Assembly (NCBI GenBank): GCA_032718565.1
Contig: JAVGVS010000012.1
Location: 124,001-188,000, forward strand
Direction of reading: 5' to 3'
Source: Distichodus sexfasciatus
Taxonomy: Eukaryota; Chordata; Actinopteri; Characiformes; Distichodontidae
Length of the DNA: 64,000 nt
Shown here: positions 57,491 through 64,000 of the stretch, one piece after another
Layout: the number at the start of each line of letters is the position of its first letter
Numbering within the stretch: the first letter of the stretch is position 1
Translations under genes and position numbers: made by a program
The notes under the pieces: model-generated
What the model was told of the DNA's origin: nothing
Databases searched by the model: none
Seen by the model: only the letters and a program-made list of their open reading frames with translations

Positions 57491-57641
57491 ATCTCTGCCT
57501 TTTATACAGCACGTGTGGCTTGTTTTGGTATTTCGGCTGCGTGAATTCAAGAGAATTGCTTCTGAACCATAAAAAGGAAGGTTTGGATCACGTGTAGGCA
57601 TACTTCTTACCCACCGTTTAACTTGTTTTGGGGTCCAAACA

Positions 57642-57851
57642 GGGCAGTTGGTAGCGTAACGGTTGGGGCGTTCTCCCCGCGATCAGAAGGTCGCCGGTTC
57701 GAATCCCAGGACCGGTTTAGGTACCACTGAGGTGCTCACAAGCAAGGCAGCCATTGCTCCTTCACACATGGGTCAAACGCAGAGATCACATTTGGTTGTG
57801 GCGCACTGTGTGGCGCGTTCACAAATAACAAATCTTTCACTTTTCACTTTC
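57642..57851 (+). mobile_element. tRNA-derived SINE (family A), promoter intact
   Basis: A box tagcgtaacgg (57652-57662) and exact B box ggttcgaatcc (57696-57706). The body lacks the middle segment (gcaaggcagccattgctcc), and the tail is shortened to 'gtgtggcgcgttcacaaataac'. Confidence 0.9.
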
Positions 57852-57959
57852 AAATATCCCCAACGTTATAGGAACGCCAATTTCGGCAAACGTTTGGGGA
57901 ATTTTTTCATGTCTACAGTCACACACAAGTCAGTATGTTTTACTGCGTTAGAAATAGAC

Positions 57960-57980
57960 AGTGTGTGTGTGTGTGTTTGT
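57960..57980 (+). repeat. (GT)n microsatellite
   Basis: About ten GT units within unique sequence. Confidence 0.85.
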
Positions 57981-58128
57981 GTTTTGGGTGTCAGGGGTGT
58001 CGACACTTCGACTCCAGGCTAAAGCCGTCATGCCAGGTCGTTCCGGACCGCCCCGTCGTCCGGCAAGTAACCAAAGCTTGCATTGTGCGGAACAGGACGG
58101 CGGGGGGAAAAAAAAAGGAAATAAATCC

Positions 58129-58206
58129 CACAATCCCATTGGCCAGGGTTTTTTTTTCTTTACTAACAGTCACAATCCCATTGGCCAGGGTTTTTTTTTT
58201 TTTTTG
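58129..58206 (+). repeat. 42-bp tandem duplication
   Basis: 'cacaatcccattggccaggg' plus a T-run occurs at 58129-58158 and again at 58171 onward, with 'ctttactaacagt' between them. Each copy carries an inverted CCAAT box (attgg). Confidence 0.9.
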
Positions 58207-58228
58207 TCAAAGGCTAGCGTTTGCCTTC

Positions 58229-58313
58229 TCCTTCGCTCCTCTCCTTTCGGCTACACGTTAAGGCCCCGTGACTCTCTGCCGAAACGTGTAGCCGAAAGGA
58301 GAGGAGCGAAGGA
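58229..58313. other. perfect 31-bp inverted repeat (hairpin)
   Basis: Left arm 58229-58259 is the exact complement of 58283-58313, with a 23-nt loop (58260-58282). The arms contain cctttcggctacacgt and its complement. No mismatch, about 55-60% GC. Could be a strong RNA hairpin or DNA cruciform. It is not a microRNA I recognise. The window shows no related copy. Confidence 0.9.
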
Positions 58314-59960
58314 CCAGAGATAATGAAAGTAAACATGCAGAGACCCCAACACCAGATTCTCCTTTCAAATGAAGTTTTTTTACCCCCCTCATCCTCCCAC
58401 CCACCCACCCACCTCCTCTTACTTCTCGCTCCTTTTTTTTATCCTCTGACCAAAAAAAAATAATAAAAAAGAACGAAAAACATGTTATTCAGAAAGAGCC
58501 GACCTGCAGGGACCGGGCTGAGAGACACAAAGGCTGGAGCGTGATTGAAAACATCAAACGCTGGTGTTTTCCACCCTGCTGGTGTGGCCTCTGAGATCGC
58601 CTCTGAGCTGGAGACGCAGCATTGAACTATAATGATATTCAAGTACCCCGTCCTTTTTTTGGTATTTTTTTTTTTTACCCCCTTTTTCCTTTGTTTCGGG
58701 AAAATCTACCGTTCATACGGGAAAATATAGTGTTCAAACAACGCCGTCGCTCGGCTAAGACTATTTATTCATGTCCTTTCTTCGTCGGTTTAATAGGCTT
58801 CTGAGGGACTTGCGAGAGAAATCACTTTTTATTTCGAGGCGTGGACGGGGGGGGGGCGGGGGAGGCGGTGGCGTTTTTTTGGGGGGTTTTCTTTAATGCA
58901 TTTGGAAATAAAAGGTTGGTCGTCCTTAAAAACGGCGTCCAATCAAAGGTCAGAACCGACGGCGGGGCGGCGGGACGGCGGTCACCTGGCGCCGTTTGCG
59001 TCCGCGCCGTTTCCGAGTTAAAAGCCAAAGTGCAGAGTAAGTGCCGTGGTTATGAAAAGTATGAAATGAAACCTGGGTATTGTAGAAAAGGATGAAAAGA
59101 CGGGGAGTGAGAGAGAGTTGGGGGGAAAAAAACGAGAATTTCCTGCATTATATTTTCAATAGTGAGGCCTCTGAAGCCGACTGGAAGCCAGACAGAATTG
59201 AAAAACGTACTCGATTTCAGATGTATTAAAGTGAAATCACTCGAGAGGATACAGACGTCGAAGCGGCTCGCGACTTCTCGCGCCTTTCATTATTGCGCCA
59301 CGCAGAACGGAGTTATTGTACCTGCTCTATACATTATCACCGTTTTGGTTGATGCAATTTTGCGATGCGATTTCCGTCCCCCACCCCACCCTACCGTCTC
59401 TAAGTAATAAGACTTAGGTAACCTTGTAGACTTGTATATAAGCGTCACGCTCGAAACGCCTTACGTGAGGTAAAAGTAAAAACCTCGAAAGCTTCGCACT
59501 TGTTAATTTGACACTAAAATGCTAGATGCATAATGACCCAAAAGACAACAGCGGATAATCGAAAATCACACGCGCGAGATGCAGAACCAAGACCCTGTCA
59601 CACGTCGGTGACAGTTTTATCATTTAAATTAAAGCAAAGCAAACTCCGTCCCGTCCCTCCGTCGACACGACGTGAATTCAAATAGGTTTCGTCTCGACCT
59701 CGCGTCGCTGTCTAAACGTGGAGTTCGTACGACTTTCGTGATGTCTTATTTTCTTTTTGCTTGATTTGAGGCCCGCGTTACGTTCCGGCTCATTTACCGT
59801 TCCCCTGGGGGGCACAACTCCTTTAAGGTTTTGGAACGAAAATAATAGAAGGCGCCTTTTTGTGCCTGCGATTACAATGTGAATGTAACATCTAAATGGA
59901 AGGTGTTAAAGAGTGAATCCTCTGAACGCACAGACTTGCTCAGAATTCCGTCTTCATTTT
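58314..59960. other. repeat-poor unique sequence
   Basis: No gene recognised. C-rich (ccca)n at 58397-58412 and G-rich 58846-58866. 58940-59010 is CpG-dense (gacggcggggcggcgggac). 59160-59410 is balanced unique sequence. Confidence 0.35.
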
Positions 59961-60198
59961 TGGGGTGACGTAACGCTTAGGAAGCTGGCCCCGTGATCAG
60001 AAGGTGGCATGTTCGAATCCCGGACCGGTAAAGGTACCACTGAGAAACTCTTGAGCAAGGTACCATCCCCAAACACTGCTCCCCGGGCGCTGTCCATGTC
60101 AGCTGCCCACTGCTCCTTCACGGCCGGGTCAAACGCAGAGGTCACATTTGGTTGAGGTGCACTGTGTGCTGTGCTGTGGTGTGTTCACAATGCCAAAC
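59961..60198 (+). mobile_element. tRNA-derived SINE (family A)
   Basis: Degraded A box (tgacgtaacgc, 59966-59976) and a near-exact B box (tgttcgaatcc, 60010-60020). The body and tail are well kept to 'gtgtgttcacaatgcc'. The antisense frame 59954-60145 (MTSAFDP...) is a SINE translation. Confidence 0.9.
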
Positions 60199-61190
60199 TA
60201 GAGGCATTATCGTAAGAAAGTGCAAATGTGATCCCTTTTTTGCAGCAAGAGGATCAGGGTTTGAGTTACCACGTCGCAAATACAACGAATCCCGTTTATG
60301 ATGCAAACAGCAGCGTTCATAATGCACTCAGCAACTCAAATGAACACGAGGGGGTTTCTCACAAATAACGGAAAAAAGGAAAAATGGACATAACTAACGG
60401 ACTAGCGCACGTAGCAAAAACATGTATGAAAGCACATTTTAGAGCTGAAGCGGCGTCTAGCGCAAAAACTGTAGGACGAGTAGCAGCGGCGAGTATAAGT
60501 GGATAACGGAATAATGACGCAAATAACGCATTTTTACGGGCGGAAAAAACGGACAGGACTCGCGAACGAGTGCGCGTATCGACAACGTGAGAACGAGAGC
60601 GGCATACACCGCTAAAGCATGCACGTTGCAGAGTTGGAACGGCTGACGCGATCACATAAAAACCACTCACTAGCACAATATGAATTTTGCATAATCGCTC
60701 AATTAGAAACGTCCAATAAACCAAACGCAAAGTTCTTCGGAAGACGACAGTGGTCCACGCTAAAAACAACGGGCGAATGTTCATCCTCCTATCTCTCCCC
60801 CACACCTCGAGACCGCTCAGCCTCGTTGTGTATTCACCTCTCACAGCCACCGAGGCTGCAGAGTCAGGCTAGACGGGGGTTAGCAGGAGCGGGAGAAACG
60901 GGGTTGAGCTGAGGAAGCTATGCTAACAGGGGCGGCGCGAGGTCAGAGAGACGGGGTCCACCTCAGACTCAACGAGCATTTAGAGAAAGGCAATTAAATC
61001 TCCTGGACCGCCATTCGTCCACTTCGGCTGCAAACGAGTCCGGAGCGTTGTTCCACCTCAAAACCTCCCCCTCTTCCTTCCCTCGCCAGAGGTCCCTCGG
61101 ACAGGTCGTTTGCATAAGCAGCTCGCCTTTTCCGCCTCGCGGGAGACCGGCCCTCATTTAAATAGGGACCCCATTAGGGGCCCACCACTA
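60199..61190. other. unique, CpG-bearing sequence
   Basis: No gene recognised. The 163-codon - strand frame 60359-60850 has no recognisable domain and is probably chance. 61150-61185 ('ccctcatttaaatagggacc') may belong to a conserved element. Confidence 0.35.
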
Positions 61191-61239
61191 AAAAAAAAAA
61201 AAAAAAAAGGGGGGGGGGTGGCCACACTGAAATGTAAAA

Positions 61240-62000
61240 AAAAAAAAAAAGGACGAATGAAAGGATCCGGACGGCGAGCTTGACCACTGTTAGAGTTGGT
61301 CGCTATTAAACCATATTTGCCAGACGATCATTATGAATAGTGAATAGGCGAAAACAGAAAGAGAGAGAGAGGAGAGAATCCACGAGACGGGGCAGGAGTT
61401 AAAAAAGAAGCTCGCAGATGGAGAGCCCTTAGTGCGGTAGAGCGCCATTTATCAAGAACAAAAGAGCCCAAAAGTGGCAGAGAGTAATGGGAGGAACACA
61501 TCCCTCCTTTTGTGACGATGTGGAGAAATTAATTAAAAATAAAGAATAGAAGCTCCTTCTTGACTCGCAGATCATTTATTACAATGGTAATTGCTCTTCC
61601 CCGATTGCAGGTTAATTCTTTAAACACTGTCCTACATCAAGATATTCTAATTCTCCCAATCTATAATTCATGATATACTTTGCACCAAGCAAAGCTGTTA
61701 AATATTTAGTGAGTCGTCGCTGGAAAAACTTAATCACCCTCCGGTTAATGCGCGCGGCTTCCGGCCGCTATTCATTCCGAAGCGAGCGCGCTTGGCAGCA
61801 ATTCATTTTTTTCGTTCCGCTGTAACGGATTAACCTAAAACAACTTCACGTAATGAATTAATGACCAGTTGTTTGGAGCCGACGCCGTGGCAGGGCCCGG
61901 GCGGTAATTATCGCCGTGTTTTATAAAAGTTTTAACCACACTGCATATTTAAAGTGGAGCGCGTTAAACATTCATTAAGGACTCCCTGCTGGAATATCCT
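61240..62000. promoter_or_regulatory. candidate CNE cluster
   Basis: 'tttattacaatggtaattgctc', 'caggttaattctttaaac', 'ctataattcatgatatac', 'gtaatgaattaatgacc' and 'gcggtaattatcgcc' in unique, repeat-free DNA. Strongly enhancer-like texture; conservation untested. Confidence 0.5.
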
Positions 62001-64000
62001 TTTCTTCTGGGTTTTTAATACCCTTCTGCATCGGTTGGCTTTGGTGCCAAGCGGGTCTACGGGGCAGACCGGCCGTTCTTACGCCGCGAGACATCTCGTC
62101 TTGCAACAGCGGGGGCAATTCACACGTGTAGTTTTGTAAAAAGGTTTAGCAAAGCGGCGTCTGACGACACAAAAAAGGAGTTGGGGTTCCTTTGAGGCGT
62201 TTTTATTAGCGCAACTTTTCGAAGGTGGCTTTGGGACTTTGTCAGCAGCACTATATCGAACGGGGTAAGAGAGGCGGGATGAGACGGGGAGGAAGTGATG
62301 ATGTAGCAGTGACGGTCAAAGCCAGCTGATTTCATATTCTCCAGCGCGCTCCCCTTCTTCCCTTGTTTTTTTTTTTTTTTTGTCTGGCGCCTCTGAAGGC
62401 GGCGACGATATTTCACAGCGGCGGGGAGCGAAACGCGCTTAGCCGCGAATAACATCACATCACAGCGAGGCGTTATGAAGAGCTCCGTCGCCTTTGAACA
62501 AACAGAAAATACAGCGACAAAGTACACAGTTACATTTTAAATAGGCCATTTGAATGATTCACTCAGAGACACTTTCCTCCCTAATGTATAATTCATCGCG
62601 CCGCCGTCATCCTTCCCTCTTCGGCTGTCAGGTAACAAACAATGAGGAGGGTTTTTTTTTTCCTTTCTTTTTTGATGTGAATAATTTAGCCCGCGTTACA
62701 CTGTGCTAACACTATCCGTCGAGAAGAGAGCTTTTCATTAAAACGTCTAATTTCCCAGTAGAATCCACTTTGTGGGAGAAGAACTCTCATGAAAAGAGAA
62801 AAAAGTCTCGGCGACGAGATTAAAATAGAAAGCTACATTTTATGTGCCCTGATGCAACGACTCGCAGCCAGGTATGCAATGCCCTGCCTTTTTGACAAAC
62901 AGCCTGTTACTTTACATGTAGGGTTCAGCGATAAGAAACAAACAAATAAATAAATAAATAAAACAGCCGAAACCGGGTGGAAAAAAAAGGGAGGAGGGGA
63001 GTGGGGGCAGTACATTTCGACTGGCGCTCCCATGATCCCCTCCCACATTCAAGGGCAAGAGCGCAGACTGCCGAGCTGCACGATAGCGCCGATATCAAAA
63101 TAGCCCCTTTTGCAGGAACAATAACCGAAAGCCTCCCACAAAAAGAAATCAAAATAAAATCTCCACTCGCGCCTCACGCGCATGCTGTCGCGTCCAAATG
63201 CGACGCAATTAACCGGCTCCAAGTTCGACCTCCGCGGTAATTGTGGCGTTATTCTTCTCCCCCGGCTATCACAAAGGCCCATCTCTATTCAGCCCCATTC
63301 GCGGCAGAATATTATCAGCTGCGCGGCAGCGGCTCGGGCCATCCATCCGCCCGCTCCCTCCCAAGCTCGCTCCCCCCCCCCCCCCCCCGGCATCGTTCCA
63401 TCCATCCATCCATCCTTCTATCCCTCCCCTACCCCTGGCGCTATCGGCGCACAAAGAGCCCAGGATGGAAATCAAGCCGTCAGGAGACATTTTCTTTAGT
63501 TTCATTATAACAGATTAAAAAGATGAGAGCTCGGGTCAGATCATTTCAGATACTGGCCCCGTATAGATTGAGAATGTGCCATAAATCTATGATGTGGAAA
63601 CGAGAGTATTAATAACCCATTGTATAGATAATTGACGATCTCCAAGAAAGTCTTTTCCAAAGGGGGGCCCTCCCATCTTTGATTCACTTTCATCACAAAG
63701 AATGTGGGACTCTGATTGCGTGAAATCACCACAAGTACCTTCAATTACCCGAGCCAGTCAGTGGTGGAAATGACTAGGTCATGGGGAAGGGAGGAGGGAG
63801 GGGGGGGAACGAGAGAAGGGGAAAAAACGGCGAAAAAAAGGGGGCGAAAGAAAAAGCGGCTTTACATTTGGCTACCTCTTCGCCGCAACCTTCGTTTGGC
63901 GCTTTATAAGACAATTTTTTAGCAAAGTGAACCGCCGCACGAACGGGAAAAACTGACACGTGAGAGCGAGAAAGGGACGGAAAGAAAGCGCGCGTGTAAG
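62001..64000. other. repeat-poor unique sequence, patchily CNE-like
   Basis: No gene recognised. Balanced stretches at 62540-62760, 63040-63350 and 63520-63780 ('gagtattaataacccattg'). Low-complexity runs: T at 62367-62381, (AAAT)n at 62942-62962, C17 at 63372-63388 and (CATC)n at 63399-63417. Frames of up to 135 codons lie on both strands without domains. Confidence 0.35.

Noticed and set aside
60359..60850. 163-codon - strand frame
   Set aside because: No recognisable domain or membrane pattern beyond chance; in CpG-bearing unique DNA a single frame of this length is expected occasionally in 64 kb.
1..64000. Assignment to a named developmental gene locus
   Set aside because: No exon or conserved element could be matched with certainty from memory; naming a locus would be a guess.

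Overview
This window reads as vertebrate, most likely teleost (ray-finned fish), intergenic or intronic DNA. I found no open reading frame that I can defend as a protein-coding gene or exon. The longest frames are translations of purine tracts, SINE copies, or GC-rich non-coding sequence open on both strands. I recognise no tRNA, rRNA, snRNA or miRNA gene. The fish assignment rests on many degenerate tRNA-derived SINEs with intact A and B boxes, repeats ending in an L2/UnaL2-type 3' tail (ggataagagcatctgctaaatg), hAT-type non-autonomous DNA transposons, abundant (CA)n, and 500-700 bp (GA)n tracts. No synteny anchor is visible, so the species and the neighbouring gene are unknown.

Layout. Positions 1-13280 are repeat-rich: a 64-bp-unit minisatellite (about 2119-3061), purine tracts (4244-4890 and 9782-10337), several SINEs, and a diverged tandem duplication (11950-13278). 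They are broken by compositionally distinct unique blocks at 5760-6180, 9370-9730 and 10360-10960. Positions 13280-19450 hold almost no recognisable mobile element and are dense in homeodomain/POU-like motifs. Positions 19450-45000 are again AT-rich and repeat-rich. They contain two hAT-type MITEs with perfect 8-bp target duplications (28243-28856 and 35333-35797), an inverted SINE pair (31428-31840), two more purine tracts, and a second minisatellite (44441-44806). Isolated unique blocks lie at 22030-22520, 26200-26760, 30170-31150, 32140-32560, 35810-36240 and 37150-37690. Positions 45000-64000 are mostly low in repeats: about 46.7-56.7 kb shows no mobile element I can recognise, and only three SINEs and one composite repeat lie elsewhere in that stretch.

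Interpretation. Long repeat-poor blocks of unique sequence rich in TAATTA/ATGCAT/GATA-like words, set in a 64-kb stretch without genes, are what is usually seen around vertebrate developmental regulators, in gene deserts or very large introns full of conserved non-coding elements (CNEs). That is inference: conservation cannot be measured from one sequence, and I name no target gene. The best-supported individual objects are the two hAT MITEs, the SINE family, the tandem duplication, and a perfect 31-bp inverted repeat at 58229-58313.
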